Assembly (NCBI RefSeq): GCF_026183695.1
Contig: NZ_JAPFRD010000010.1
Location: forward strand, 351,694-415,693
Source: Alteromonas aquimaris
GTDB lineage: Bacteria; Pseudomonadota; Gammaproteobacteria; Enterobacterales; Alteromonadaceae
Direction of reading: 5' to 3'
Length of the DNA: 64,000 nt
How positions within the stretch are numbered: position 1 is the stretch's first letter; each line of letters opens with the position of its first letter. Positions 9,358-19,872 of this stretch are shown in pieces. The notes below the pieces were generated by a model, which was not told the DNA's origin, did no database searches, and saw nothing but the letters and a program-made list of their open reading frames with translations. The position numbers and the translations under genes are program-made.

Positions 9358-12300
9358 ATGCGCATTGTTGATATTGCTGTAAAACGTCCCGTGGCCGTTG
9401 CTATGTTTACGTTTGCCATCCTATTGTTTGGGATGGTAGCGTTGAATAGACTCTCGGTTAACTTACTGCCCGATTTGTCCTATCCTACTTTAACTATCCG
9501 TACCGACTACACAGGTGCAGCTCCAACTGAAGTTGAACAACTGGTTTCAAAGCCAATTGAAGAAGCGATTGGAGTGGTGAAAGCCGTCCGTAACGTGAAA
9601 TCGGTTTCCCGCCCAGAGCAGTCCGATGTTATTTTAGAGTTTGCCTGGGGAACAGATATGGACTTCGCCAGTCTGGAGGTACGAGAGAAGCTAGACATTC
9701 TTCAGTTACCTTTAGATGTAGACAAGCCAAGGCTGTTACGCTTTAACCCTAGCTTTGACCCTGTTTTAAAAATGGGCCTGGGGCTCAGCGAAAGTAATCA
9801 GCAAGCAGATGAGGCTTCTTTCGTTTATGCAATGAAATCGATGCGCTTATTTGCAGAAAAACAAATTAAGCGAGATCTTGAGTCAATTGAAGGGGTTGCC
9901 TCAGTTAAAGTAGGTGGGGGGCTGGAAAACGAAATTCAAATCCTTATCGATCAACGCAAAGCCAGTCAACTTAATATCAAACTCAAAACAATTGTCGACC
10001 GATTAAAAAGCGAAAACGTGAATGCTGCTGGGGGCCGTATAAACGATGGTAGTCAGACTTACCTAGTCAGAACGCTAAACCAATTCTCTTCTCTTGATGA
10101 AATTGAACAACTCTACATTGGCCATGTGGAAGGCCGTGCATTGCAACTTAAAGATGTTGCTACTGTAACGTCTGGATTCAAAGAACGCGACGCAGTTACA
10201 CGTTTTGATGGTCTAGAAGGAATCGAAATCGCTATCTATAAAGAAGGCGATGCTAATGCAGTAGACGTTTCTCGTCGCGTTCAGGAACGCCTGGACAATA
10301 TCAAACAATCAATGCCGCCACTTTATGAGCTAAAAACCACTTATGATCAAAGTATTTTTATTAAAGGGGCTATAGCGGATGTCAAATCGGCCGCCTTAGT
10401 AGGCGGTCTTCTGGCTATGTTGGTGCTATACCTGTTTCTGCGCGAGTTCTGGCCTACGCTGATAATTTCAATTTCTATCCCCGTATCAGTCATCGCGACG
10501 TTCAACCTGATGTACGGACACGATATCAGCCTAAATATAATGAGTTTAGGAGGGATCGCTTTGGCCGTAGGACTGCTGGTAGATAACAGTATCGTGGTGC
10601 TGGAAAATATAGATCGGCATAAACAAAAACAGCGCGCGATGGGTGAAGTGCAGACCGCTGACGCCGCTGCTACCGGAACGAAAGAAGTGTCTTCTGCCAT
10701 CTTGGCTTCCACGCTAACCACACTAGCAGTGTTTGTGCCGTTAATCTTTGTAGAAGGCATTGCGGGCCAGCTTTTCCGTGATCAGGCTTTAACAGTTTCC
10801 TTCGCTTTAGTGGCATCATTGGTTATTGCATTAACCCTTATTCCCTGCCTGGCCAGCAGAAAAAAAAGCCACTCTCCCGCTCACGCAGATGTATTTTTAA
10901 CGACCAAAGCGAAAACAACGCCGCAGACACGAGTGGGTAAAATTCTTTTTTGGCTATTTTTTCCCATTACTTTCTTGTTACGTTTCGTTTTCATCTATCT
11001 CCCTGCAGGATTAATGACAATACTCATTGGTATGTGGCGGATTGGCAGTCGCGCAGTGCACCTCATTTTTACACCTTTTTGCTGGGCGTTTACGGCAGGG
11101 TTCCGTGTCCTTGAAAATTTCTATAATGGCCTCCTGAAGGTTGCTCTCTCAGCCAGAATTGTTGTACTAACAATCACCATAGCCATCACAGCTGGAGCCT
11201 TGATGCTTATCCCAAGACTGGGTATGGAGTTGATCCCCACCATGTCGCAGGGAGAGTTTTATGTTGACGTTACCTTACCGGCCGGCTCCACAGTAGAGCA
11301 AACCGATAGAGCGTTAGCTGATTTAGCGCGCCATACAGAAAACTTCGAAGAGGTGGCACGAAGCTATTCTCTTGCAGGTACCGGCAGCTTATTAAGTGCC
11401 TCTCCCACCCAAGGTGGCGACCATTGGGGACGCTTAAATGTAGTGATGGAGCCTGGCAGTAATGAGGACGCCTTACTGAATGTAAAAGATGCGATGCGAA
11501 AACACCTGCTTCGCCAACCTGGTGTGCAGAGCACTTTCGGCGAGCCTGAGTTATTCTCTTTTGCTGCGCCTATTCAAATTGAATTACAGGGTTATGATCT
11601 GATGCAATTGCAGGCTTATAGTCAACAAATTCAACAACGACTCACGGAGAGTAAGCGTTTCGCCGATGTTACACGAACTTTGCGCGATGGAACCCCTGAA
11701 CTTAAAGTGGTATTTGACCACCCTCGCCTTGCACAGCTCAACCTAAATGCTGCTGACATTTCAGAACTGATTGCTACCCAGGTCGGAGGACGCGTGGCGA
11801 CTCAATTCAGTTTTGATGAGCGAAAAATAGACGTGCTCGTGCGGACCAATGATAACCAACGGGATGATATTCAAGATGTCAGGGCTATTATCGTTAATCC
11901 AGAGAGCGAGCATCCCATCCCACTCGAAGCCGTTGCCGATGTATTTATGAGCTCAGGACCAAGCGAAATCACTCGAGTAGGTCAGCAACGCGTGGTGCTA
12001 ATCGAAGCCAACCTTGCTTTTGGTGATTTAAATCAAGGTGTTGCAGAAGCACAAAGTCTTCTTAATTCTTTAACCTTGCCGGTGGCGCTAACAGCGTCTA
12101 TTGCAGGACAAAGCGAAGACATGCAAAACAGTTTTCGGTCACTCCAATTTGCGTTGTTATCGGCGGTTTTCATGGTATATCTGGTGATGGCAGCGCAGTT
12201 CGAGTCTTTGTTGCATCCTCTTCTTATTCTATTTGCCGTTCCACTCGCTGCGGCTGGCTCTATTTATGGTTTGTGGTTGACTGGTACGACAGTCAGCGTG

Positions 12301-12687
12301 GTTGTGTTTATCGGGCTGATTATGCTTAGCGGGATTGTCGTCAATAACGCTATCGTGCTGGTTGATCGCATCAACCAGCTACGCAATCAGGGCATGGATA
12401 AACACTATGCAATCATTGATGCGGCCAGAAGTCGTTTAAGACCTATCGTAATGACATCATTAACCACTATTCTGGGTTTGATACCATTAACAATTGGTTT
12501 TGGTGATGGCGCAGAGGTTCGCGCCCCAATGGCAGTCACGGTCATTTCCGGCTTACTGTTTGCCACCTTGCTTACCCTTGTGCTAATCCCGGTGTTATAC
12601 AGCCTGTTTGACGTAAAACGCTACGCGGACATTTCTACGGTTCAGCTGGTGCCACGTGATAATAATGAGGAGCGTACCTATGGATAA
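9358..12687 (+). CDS. RND efflux pump, inner-membrane subunit A (long form)
   Basis: Proton-driven efflux pump of the AcrB/MdtB/C class. TM1 follows VKRPVAVAMF, the two large periplasmic loops contain the porter repeats, and TM4 carries VGLLVDNSIVVLEN, in which the usual double Asp of AcrB is Asp-Asn. At 1109 residues it is about 60 longer than AcrB. The extra length sits between TM6 and TM7 (about residues 502-590) and holds two hydrophobic stretches that the second pump lacks. The gene begins 34 bases after the adaptor. Its last 8 bases overlap the start of the second pump gene. Confidence 0.93.
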   Translation: MRIVDIAVKRPVAVAMFTFAILLFGMVALNRLSVNLLPDLSYPTLTIRTDYTGAAPTEVEQLVSKPIEEAIGVVKAVRNVKSVSRPEQSDVILEFAWGTDMDFASLEVREKLDILQLPLDVDKPRLLRFNPSFDPVLKMGLGLSESNQQADEASFVYAMKSMRLFAEKQIKRDLESIEGVASVKVGGGLENEIQILIDQRKASQLNIKLKTIVDRLKSENVNAAGGRINDGSQTYLVRTLNQFSSLDEIEQLYIGHVEGRALQLKDVATVTSGFKERDAVTRFDGLEGIEIAIYKEGDANAVDVSRRVQERLDNIKQSMPPLYELKTTYDQSIFIKGAIADVKSAALVGGLLAMLVLYLFLREFWPTLIISISIPVSVIATFNLMYGHDISLNIMSLGGIALAVGLLVDNSIVVLENIDRHKQKQRAMGEVQTADAAATGTKEVSSAILASTLTTLAVFVPLIFVEGIAGQLFRDQALTVSFALVASLVIALTLIPCLASRKKSHSPAHADVFLTTKAKTTPQTRVGKILFWLFFPITFLLRFVFIYLPAGLMTILIGMWRIGSRAVHLIFTPFCWAFTAGFRVLENFYNGLLKVALSARIVVLTITIAITAGALMLIPRLGMELIPTMSQGEFYVDVTLPAGSTVEQTDRALADLARHTENFEEVARSYSLAGTGSLLSASPTQGGDHWGRLNVVMEPGSNEDALLNVKDAMRKHLLRQPGVQSTFGEPELFSFAAPIQIELQGYDLMQLQAYSQQIQQRLTESKRFADVTRTLRDGTPELKVVFDHPRLAQLNLNAADISELIATQVGGRVATQFSFDERKIDVLVRTNDNQRDDIQDVRAIIVNPESEHPIPLEAVADVFMSSGPSEITRVGQQRVVLIEANLAFGDLNQGVAEAQSLLNSLTLPVALTASIAGQSEDMQNSFRSLQFALLSAVFMVYLVMAAQFESLLHPLLILFAVPLAAAGSIYGLWLTGTTVSVVVFIGLIMLSGIVVNNAIVLVDRINQLRNQGMDKHYAIIDAARSRLRPIVMTSLTTILGLIPLTIGFGDGAEVRAPMAVTVISGLLFATLLTLVLIPVLYSLFDVKRYADISTVQLVPRDNNEERTYG

Positions 12688-15600
12688 GTTTGCAGTGGCC
12701 GGTGCCGGCTTAGCGCGATTTGCCATGAAACGTCCCGTTACTGTGTGTATGGTTTTCTTTTCGCTGTTAATTTTTGGCATTACCGCAGGAAAGTTGCTGC
12801 CATTGGAGAAATTCCCTGGCATCGACATCCCACAGATGGTTGTTCAGGTGCCTTATCAAAATGCCACGCCTTCTGAAATTGAACGTCTCATCACTCGTCC
12901 GGTAGAAGAAGCCATAGCAACGATGTCAGGTATAAAACGCCTACAAGCCACTTCATTTGAAGATCGTGCTGAAATTATGGTTGAGTTCGCCTGGGATGAA
13001 AATATCAAAGCAAAAAGTATTGAAGCAAGGGAGAAAGTGGATGCAATTCGTCATCTGCTACCTGACGATGTTGAACGGGTGATGGTATTTAAATTTAATA
13101 CCAATGATATGCCTATCTTTCAGCTCCGCGTATCCAGTGAAAGAGACTTATCCAATGCCTACGATTTATTAGATCGTAATTTAAAACGTCAAATAGAGCG
13201 TGTACCTGGCGTATCCAAGGTCGAATTATACGGCGTGCTACAAAAACAAGTTGCCATACGCCTCATTCCTGAGCGTATCGCCTCATTACATGTCGATACT
13301 GCGCAACTTTATGATGCCCTAAGCAAAGCGAATTTTTCCCTGACAGCCGGACATTTACGTGGCGAAGGTCAAAACATTCTGGTTAATCCCGTAGGGCAAT
13401 TCACCGATTTAAACGATTATAAACAGCTAATTATTCAACCGGGTCTTCAGTTACAGGATATTGCCAACATTACATATGAGACGCCTCGCAGAACTGAAGG
13501 GCGGCATTTGGATCGAACCTTTGCAGTAGGTTTCAATGTGTTTCGTGAATCGAGCAGTAATCTGGTGGAAGTATCCAATGCGGTGATGAGAGTTGTAGAA
13601 AATGCTAAACAGGATCCCGCGTTTAACGGCATCAATCTGTTTGTCATGGACGATATAGCCAAAAGTGTCACCTCTTCACTTTCTGATTTGATAAAAGCCG
13701 GCCTGCTGGGAGCAGCGTTATCAATTGTCGTGCTGTTCTTGTTTCTTCGGCAAATAACAACAACTTTGATTGTAGTCTTGTCTGTTCCCTTCTCCATATG
13801 TATTACGCTAGGCGCGATGTATATGTTCGGCTACACCCTCAACGTTTTATCATTGATGGGTCTGTTACTGGCGGTAGGCATGTTAGTAGATAACGCGGTG
13901 GTAGTCACTGAAAGCATTTTTCAGGAACGTGAACATCACACCAATACCGCCGCCGCGACGCAGGCCGGAGTGAGTAAAGTGAGCCTCGCCGTGATTGCAG
14001 GAACTGCCACCACCGCCATCGTTTTTTTACCTAACATCGTGGGAGTGAAAATTGATGTCACCATCTTTTTAGAACACGTTGCGATTGCGATTTGCATCTC
14101 ATTATTTGCTTCGTTAATTATTTCGCAAACGCTGATCCCGCTGTTGACCAGCAAGTTGCCAGTTCAGCGTCAAAAAGCATCACCAGTGCCGGGCTATATC
14201 AACAGGTACCGTCTCATCTTGGGTTGGACAATGAAAAATCAGGGCAAAACAGCGATTGTCGCGCTGTTAATTCTGGTGAGCACGGTCATTCCCATGCAAG
14301 TAGTAACGGGTGACGAAGAAGGAAATAATGATCCGCAAAGAGTCTGGCTTAATTATCATATAACGCATAACTACAGTCTGGAAGAGGTAGAGCGAACCGT
14401 TAACAAAATGGAAGCGTTTTTGTACGCAAATCAAAATAAATTCTATATAAAACAAGTTTATTCATATTTTACCGCAGGCTACGCAGTTTCCGGTATTACG
14501 TTGCACGACAATCTGCCTGTTGATGTAAATCAGCTAAAAAAACAGATCCGCGAAGCCATGCCAGCGTTTGCCCGAGCACGCCCTTCCTTTCAGTGGGACG
14601 AAGGCAATGGCGGCGGTGTTAAGCTTACCTTGTTGGGAGAATCCTCTGAACGGTTGCGTGAAATAGCAAACGACATTACTCCGATTATAGCGTCGATAGA
14701 AGGCTTAGCCGATGTGCGTCCTGATTTTGGCGGCGAGCGGCAGGAAATTCAAATCCGCTTGGACAGAGAAAAAATTAATCGCTACCAGTTAAATACCGCC
14801 GATGTTGCGCAGTTAATATCGACTGCCCTGAGAGGGAGAAATTTACGCACATTTCGTTACGCAGAGGTTGGCGAGATCAATGTGAGTTTGATGTACGGTA
14901 AGGATATGCAGGAGTCGGTAGAAAGCTTGAAGAACCTGCATTTAACTTACCTTGATGGTAAAACGCTAACGCTAAACATGATTGCAGACATTACCGTGAA
15001 ACCACAACCCTCCGTGATTACGCGGAATTTCCGACAGAATGCTATTACCATCGGCGGCAATCTCGAAAGTGAGCTGACAATGGAGCAAGCGCGTGAACGA
15101 ATTGAAGCGGCTATGGCGTATGTTGCGCTCCCCAATGGTTATTCATGGACACTTGATGGTAGCTTTAGCCGACAAGACGAGGCGAACGGTGTCATGCAAA
15201 TGAATCTTTTGTTGGCGGTGTGTATGATTTATGTAGTGATGGCAGCCCTGTTCGAATCACTACTGCTTCCATCAGCGGTGATCACCTCCTTACTCTTCTC
15301 GTTTACTGGTGTGTTCTGGGCATTTATGCTCACAGGAACACCCATGTCGATTATGGGAATGATTGGTATGCTGATCCTTATGGGGATCGTCGTGAACAAT
15401 GGCATCGTGTTGGTGGACAGGGTCAATCAACTCATTGCTGACGGGAAGCCTCTTTATGATGCCGTAATAGATGGCTGTGCTTCACGCATCCGGCCCATTC
15501 TAATGACTGTGGCCACAACTGTGTTAGGGTTAGTGCCGCTGGCAATTGGTGCCACGCGCATCGGCGGCGATGGCCCCCCCTATTCGCCTATGGCCATCGC

Positions 15601-15745
15601 AATTATTGGCGGACTGTTATTTTCAACGCTAACCAGCTTATTTCTGGTCCCTCTTACCTATGTTGCGTTGCTAAAACTTAGATGCCACAGTCAAAAGTTG
15701 CTACTCGAAAGCCGCGCGAGGGTTACCCGCTGGGTAAGAATATGA
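12680..15745 (+). CDS. RND efflux pump, inner-membrane subunit B
   Basis: Second RND pump of the operon, 1021 residues from the ATG at 12680. This start has GAGGAG 8 bases upstream and begins MDKFAVAG; the frame stays open to 12656, but that start would lie inside the previous gene without a better site. It has the same layout as its neighbour, with TM4 VGMLVDNAVVVTES and a short TM6-TM7 linker. Two different RND subunits behind one adaptor recall MdtB-MdtC, which form a mixed trimer; whether that happens here is inference. No outer-membrane channel gene follows, so a TolC-type partner would be encoded elsewhere. Confidence 0.93.
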   Translation: MDKFAVAGAGLARFAMKRPVTVCMVFFSLLIFGITAGKLLPLEKFPGIDIPQMVVQVPYQNATPSEIERLITRPVEEAIATMSGIKRLQATSFEDRAEIMVEFAWDENIKAKSIEAREKVDAIRHLLPDDVERVMVFKFNTNDMPIFQLRVSSERDLSNAYDLLDRNLKRQIERVPGVSKVELYGVLQKQVAIRLIPERIASLHVDTAQLYDALSKANFSLTAGHLRGEGQNILVNPVGQFTDLNDYKQLIIQPGLQLQDIANITYETPRRTEGRHLDRTFAVGFNVFRESSSNLVEVSNAVMRVVENAKQDPAFNGINLFVMDDIAKSVTSSLSDLIKAGLLGAALSIVVLFLFLRQITTTLIVVLSVPFSICITLGAMYMFGYTLNVLSLMGLLLAVGMLVDNAVVVTESIFQEREHHTNTAAATQAGVSKVSLAVIAGTATTAIVFLPNIVGVKIDVTIFLEHVAIAICISLFASLIISQTLIPLLTSKLPVQRQKASPVPGYINRYRLILGWTMKNQGKTAIVALLILVSTVIPMQVVTGDEEGNNDPQRVWLNYHITHNYSLEEVERTVNKMEAFLYANQNKFYIKQVYSYFTAGYAVSGITLHDNLPVDVNQLKKQIREAMPAFARARPSFQWDEGNGGGVKLTLLGESSERLREIANDITPIIASIEGLADVRPDFGGERQEIQIRLDREKINRYQLNTADVAQLISTALRGRNLRTFRYAEVGEINVSLMYGKDMQESVESLKNLHLTYLDGKTLTLNMIADITVKPQPSVITRNFRQNAITIGGNLESELTMEQARERIEAAMAYVALPNGYSWTLDGSFSRQDEANGVMQMNLLLAVCMIYVVMAALFESLLLPSAVITSLLFSFTGVFWAFMLTGTPMSIMGMIGMLILMGIVVNNGIVLVDRVNQLIADGKPLYDAVIDGCASRIRPILMTVATTVLGLVPLAIGATRIGGDGPPYSPMAIAIIGGLLFSTLTSLFLVPLTYVALLKLRCHSQKLLLESRARVTRWVRI

Positions 15746-15786
15746 GCTAATTCTCCCTAGCCCCCCTGCCGCAAATTAACTTAATC

Positions 15787-15811
15787 GGCTGCTTCGTTAT
15801 GCAGCCTTTTG
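15787..15811 (+). terminator. Probable terminator of the RND operon
   Basis: GGCTGC and GCAGCC pair around an 8-base loop, followed by TTTTG, 41 bases after the pump stop codon. The stem is short, so strength is uncertain. Confidence 0.6.
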
Positions 15812-16375
15812 ACTTCAATGTTAAGTTTCGTTGGCAAGTAAGACCCGCATGTGAAAAGTGATGCACTTTGCGCGCCCCATCATTTTTGCAAAATGAGTAA
15901 GGTTGACCTCGGTGCTTCAGGTCGAATTTTCGCTGTCACCTGCTTCACATCTGCCTGGTCCGTACTAGCCACACTTCCCCCCTGCGAGCCAGGGTGTCCG
16001 TTAGCATATAATCGTCATATTAAGCTAAGCTGTGGCGGCAGCCTTTATATTAGGTGTCACAGCTTTGTAGATGGGTAGTTGCATTGGGGAATCGAATCAG
16101 CCAATGCGATCATTAAGTACTCTTGCGCCTATATAATCAGTCAACGCGTTGTTGGCGTGAAATCCCCCCTAAATAAAAAACTTCTCCCAACACCTCTGTC
16201 TCAACGAGGGGATGGAAAAATTTTCTGCACATTTTGCGAATGCGTTATCCGTTCTCACTTTGTACAGCTCTAAATTTACTACTGCAGCGGAAGTGGGGAC
16301 GAAAAGAGATAAGAAAGCAGATTTCCGACGTGCTCACTTGTCGGAAATCCTATGTTGCTAAAAATGTTTAACAAA
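15812..16375. other. Non-coding stretch
   Basis: Two short open frames run through this stretch on the plus strand, but neither has a ribosome binding site or recognisable protein sequence. I see no RNA gene or repeat in it. Confidence 0.5.
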
Positions 16376-17170
16376 TTATACGTAATTGCGTGGTTTTTTG
16401 GTGGTGATAGCATCTATGTATGCATGCCAGGAAGCATAGCCGAGCAATGGCATTAAAAAGATAAAGCCAATAAATGCCGTCAAAAAGCCCAGGACAACGC
16501 AAGAAAATATTATGCCTGCCCAAATAAACATAGGTAGCTTATTTTCCCATACAGCGTTGACGCTGGTTAATACGGCCGTGGCTAAATCAACTTTTCTTTC
16601 CATTAATATCGGTTGGGTAAAGGCGCTTATGAATAATAAGATTACGGTAAATATCATACCGACAAAGGTACCAACGGCTAAAAACGGTATAAAACTTTGA
16701 TATGTCTCGTCATAGCTTGGAGGGTAAAGTGCATGGATGAGCGAGGCTACCCGTAGCCAAAATATCATAAGCACAATGAGTAGTACGGCAAAGCCCCACT
16801 CATGCACTGCATTTCGCTTCATTGCCCGCAGTGAATGTCGCAAGCTGGGTTTATGCTGCTTTTCCATCTCCCAACTGACATCATATAACCCAGCCGCTAA
16901 AAACGGGCCAAGTAACATAAAACAGACTATGGCCGGCATAATGACCAAGTGCCACCCTGTCATCGCGACCAGTGCGGTGATAGCCCATGGAATAAGTGCA
17001 AACATAATTCCGTAAAACAACGAGATTCCTGGAGCGCGCTTCATATCCTGAAAGCCTAGCGATAACCACTTTATCGGATCGCTTATATCTAACTCTTTGC
17101 ATGGGATAACCCTTGCTATGCCACTTTCTGTGATGGCGTTCCGTGGTGTTTCTTTAAAGTGCTGCGACAT
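16376..17170 (-). CDS. DUF2189 integral membrane protein
   Basis: A 264-residue inner-membrane protein of the DUF2189 family, function unknown. After a 35-residue cytoplasmic N-terminus there are about six hydrophobic segments: roughly 50-70, 75-95, 125-150, 165-190, 210-235 and 235-250. The family pattern is clear (DPIKWLSLGFQDMKRAPG near the start, LLGPFLAAGLYDVS, and a final PLLGYASWHAY). It is isolated, with a long non-coding region on both sides. Confidence 0.85.
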   Translation of the reverse strand: MSQHFKETPRNAITESGIARVIPCKELDISDPIKWLSLGFQDMKRAPGISLFYGIMFALIPWAITALVAMTGWHLVIMPAIVCFMLLGPFLAAGLYDVSWEMEKQHKPSLRHSLRAMKRNAVHEWGFAVLLIVLMIFWLRVASLIHALYPPSYDETYQSFIPFLAVGTFVGMIFTVILLFISAFTQPILMERKVDLATAVLTSVNAVWENKLPMFIWAGIIFSCVVLGFLTAFIGFIFLMPLLGYASWHAYIDAITTKKPRNYV

Positions 17171-17790
17171 ATTTCCCCCGAAAAATAATGATCAGGTATA
17201 ACCGATGCGATAATTCACAACTTACCTACATTTACGATAGGCACAGATCGGTAGCTTCTCAACTTTTTCACAAATATTTAAACACTTTTGAGGAAAGAAG
17301 GAACTTTCCTCTTCGATAAATGTTCAGCTCTACTCTCTTTTGAAAATATTCCGGGGAGTCAAAAGCCGATAAAGAAATGATTTTGGAAATATAAGTTAAG
17401 TTCGTCCTCGCCATGTTTGTTGGAGAAAGATTTCGCCCTATCCACAAGTGGAGCACACCACCTATCGCTCATAGCGTTCTATTATCCTATTGCTTTGATG
17501 GGAAGATATCTGTGCTCGCATTCTTAGTGTGCAAACTTTGTCTCTCGTACACTTGTTCACGAAAATAATTATGTTAAACGACGCATTATTTAATTTAGCA
17601 AATACCGTAAGGGCTGACGTTATATCAGCTAAAGATGTTTTACGAAGCAGGACTCACTTTATCGCGTATCCCTATTTAATTGTTCAAGGCCTGCGAACGT
17701 GCAGGCACTTTAGTCAGCCGTGTTGATTTAACTGAGAGGAACGAGATTACCGGCTCTGTACCATTCTGTCTGGTATTGAATCAACGCATT
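17171..17790. other. Non-coding stretch
   Basis: AT-rich, with no convincing gene. A plus-strand frame at 17571-17726 (MLNDALFNLANTV...) is short, has no ribosome binding site and matches nothing I know. Confidence 0.45.
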
Positions 17791-18930
17791 TTAGAGGTTG
17801 AATCGTCTGACAAAAAAACGATAATTGGTTTGCTGCCCTTTAACTGACACCGCTTTACCTTCGACAAACTTAGGTGCAAAGCGCCATTTCTCTATCGCTT
17901 TTTTCGCGGCCTCACCAAACAAACTGCCTCCCTGTGTTGCCTTAATCTCAGCGTTTCTTACAAACCCTTTGTCATCAATTTCGTAGCTGATCAGCGCACT
18001 GCCTTCTTTTTGTAACGATTCATAATTGTTAGGGTAATCTGCTTCAATTCGATAGATGGGCTGAGCATACTGATTTTCATTCCAAGGGGTCATTTTACCA
18101 ATTGCCACGCAGTGTTCCGTTGCCTTTTCAGACTCACCAGCATCTTCAAAGAAGGCAACTAAACGCCCACGAGACAAGAGCGCTAAGCGGTGATTGGCCT
18201 CGCCGAGGTGTTCAAATGATTGAACGATATTTTCTAATTGGGCGATGGCCTTATCTTCGTCACCTGCGATCTTCAAAAAGTCAGCTTGTAAGAACTGCAC
18301 CATTATCAGCCTTTCGTCCTGTATATTCAGGTGCTTGCTCATCATAGCAATTGCTCTATCCATATATTTTACAATGGAGGAATTGAATGAAGGGAGATAA
18401 GCCGCCGACTTAATCGCTAAAGCCCCCTGATAGTAAAGCGCAATAGCCGCTTCAGGATCGCCTAAATCATCTAATGCGCCAGGCATTTTCAGAATGATTT
18501 TTCTAAGATAGTCAACATGCTGCTTACGGAAGAGTCGCTCGGTTTTTTCATCCAGCGAATCCATCGCATCTACTATGGTGATATAAAGTTCAAACAGCTC
18601 CGCAGAGTATTTTCCATAACGCTTTTCATACCGGCGTTCTACCTCCATAAAGACTGAGATGGCATCTTTATACTGATAGTTCGCTACCAACATATTGCCA
18701 TAATTAAAAATTAAGGCTTCAGTATTTACACTATTCTCTCCAAACTTTTCTACCCCTAAATGATAGGATTTTTCGGCTAGTTTTAGTGCCTTTTTATGTT
18801 GGTTAGCTGCGAGCGCCGATTGAAACTCACTGTAGACATCAGAGAAAGCATCGGCGTAGGCAAAAAGACTGACAGAATAAAGGATAAGCGCACTGCAGGA
18901 GGTCAATAAAGTGGGGCGAATTTGCGACAT
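17791..18930 (-). CDS. Secreted TPR-like protein with C-terminal TonB domain
   Basis: An exported protein of 379 residues. It begins with a signal peptide (about 1-27, ending near AYADA). Residues 30-280 are helical and contain TPR-like pairs (ANQHKKALKLAEKSYHLG, ANYQYKDAISVFMEVERRYEKRYG). The C-terminal 80 residues look like a TonB C-terminal domain (GSALISYEIDDKGFVRNAEI ... FGEAAKKAIEKWRFAPK). Unlike true TonB there is no N-terminal membrane anchor or proline-rich spacer, so it more likely belongs to the soluble energy-transducer-like proteins common in Alteromonadales. Its partner is unknown. Confidence 0.8.
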   Translation of the reverse strand: MSQIRPTLLTSCSALILYSVSLFAYADAFSDVYSEFQSALAANQHKKALKLAEKSYHLGVEKFGENSVNTEALIFNYGNMLVANYQYKDAISVFMEVERRYEKRYGKYSAELFELYITIVDAMDSLDEKTERLFRKQHVDYLRKIILKMPGALDDLGDPEAAIALYYQGALAIKSAAYLPSFNSSIVKYMDRAIAMMSKHLNIQDERLIMVQFLQADFLKIAGDEDKAIAQLENIVQSFEHLGEANHRLALLSRGRLVAFFEDAGESEKATEHCVAIGKMTPWNENQYAQPIYRIEADYPNNYESLQKEGSALISYEIDDKGFVRNAEIKATQGGSLFGEAAKKAIEKWRFAPKFVEGKAVSVKGQQTNYRFFVRRFNL

Positions 18931-19051
18931 TGGTTTTCTTATTTTTTATAGGTTTTTGGTTACTATACAACCTTTAATCGCTTATGTGTAATTTTTAGTC
19001 AGAGCCTGCCTCAAAGTAGTTGGGGCGCTAAAGGAGGCTGCTGAAAATGAT

Positions 19052-19573
19052 TTAAAAGCACGCTAATTGCCAATTCACGGGCGTTGAATAGTGCCTTGAG
19101 ATAGAGGCGTTAAGCTGAGCGAAGCGCGTTATGGCTGGGTTGGTACCAGTCATACATCGGTTTACATAACGATTACAGTTGTTTTCTACCACATCATATT
19201 TTGAATACTGAAAAATTGTTTGTGCAGTACGCCGGATTATGTCGGGGCTGGTAAGGGCATTCAACTTTTTATCGCAGGCAACAAATATTTTCTCACCGCT
19301 GCGGTTTGCTAAGAATCGCGCTGGCGAAATTGCCCGGATAAGCCCTGTTCCAGCTAGTTCGACAATTTTTCCATCTAACCATATGCCGGTATGTTGAAAC
19401 ACGCCATAAATCCCACAACACACAATGGCTCCGTCCACCGGCTCAACTTCGCCTTTACATTCGCCGGGAAAGACTCGCACATCACCCGATGCCTTTTGTT
19501 GCTCACGGGCATATTCGACACCTGCCGCTGCGGCAACTAAACCCGCCCCAAGCCAAATCAATGGTATAGGCAT
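19052..19573 (-). CDS. LRAT-domain-like (permuted NlpC/P60 fold) protein
   Basis: A 173-residue protein that starts with a hydrophobic segment (about 3-18), perhaps a membrane anchor or signal. The body has the two landmarks of the lecithin-retinol-acyltransferase-like permuted papain fold: a His in FQHTGIWLDGKIVEL and a Cys in VENNCNRYVN. In this fold the His-Cys pair gives acyltransferase, thiolesterase or peptidase activity. The substrate cannot be named. It is not in an obvious operon. Confidence 0.65.
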   Translation of the reverse strand: MPIPLIWLGAGLVAAAAGVEYAREQQKASGDVRVFPGECKGEVEPVDGAIVCCGIYGVFQHTGIWLDGKIVELAGTGLIRAISPARFLANRSGEKIFVACDKKLNALTSPDIIRRTAQTIFQYSKYDVVENNCNRYVNRCMTGTNPAITRFAQLNASISRHYSTPVNWQLACF

Positions 19574-19872
19574 AACACCTCACTAAAATTTACCGTCATC
19601 AATAGTGCCCCGCTATGTATATATATATGTGCTGGCTAGTCTGAGTTCAAAGGGTACTTTGTAACGGAATATTATTTGATGTTTGCAATTTCATACTAAC
19701 CTATGATGGCGAAGACAAAGATATTTCTGGTTAAAATAATTCTAATCAATACCAGTGTAGAAGAAATCTTAGTCACCTTGCTGAATGATTACTATTTCAT
19801 TTAAAAATAGTACTTAACACTACACCCCACGGTACGATACTCTGATCCCACTACTATTGAATTGTGGATTCT

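Noticed and set aside
12595..12828. 77-residue minus-strand frame at the junction of the two RND genes
   Set aside because: Antisense to two clear coding regions and without family sequence.
15851..16273. Two short plus-strand frames after the RND operon
   Set aside because: No ribosome binding site, odd composition rich in Cys/Ser/His, no recognisable protein.
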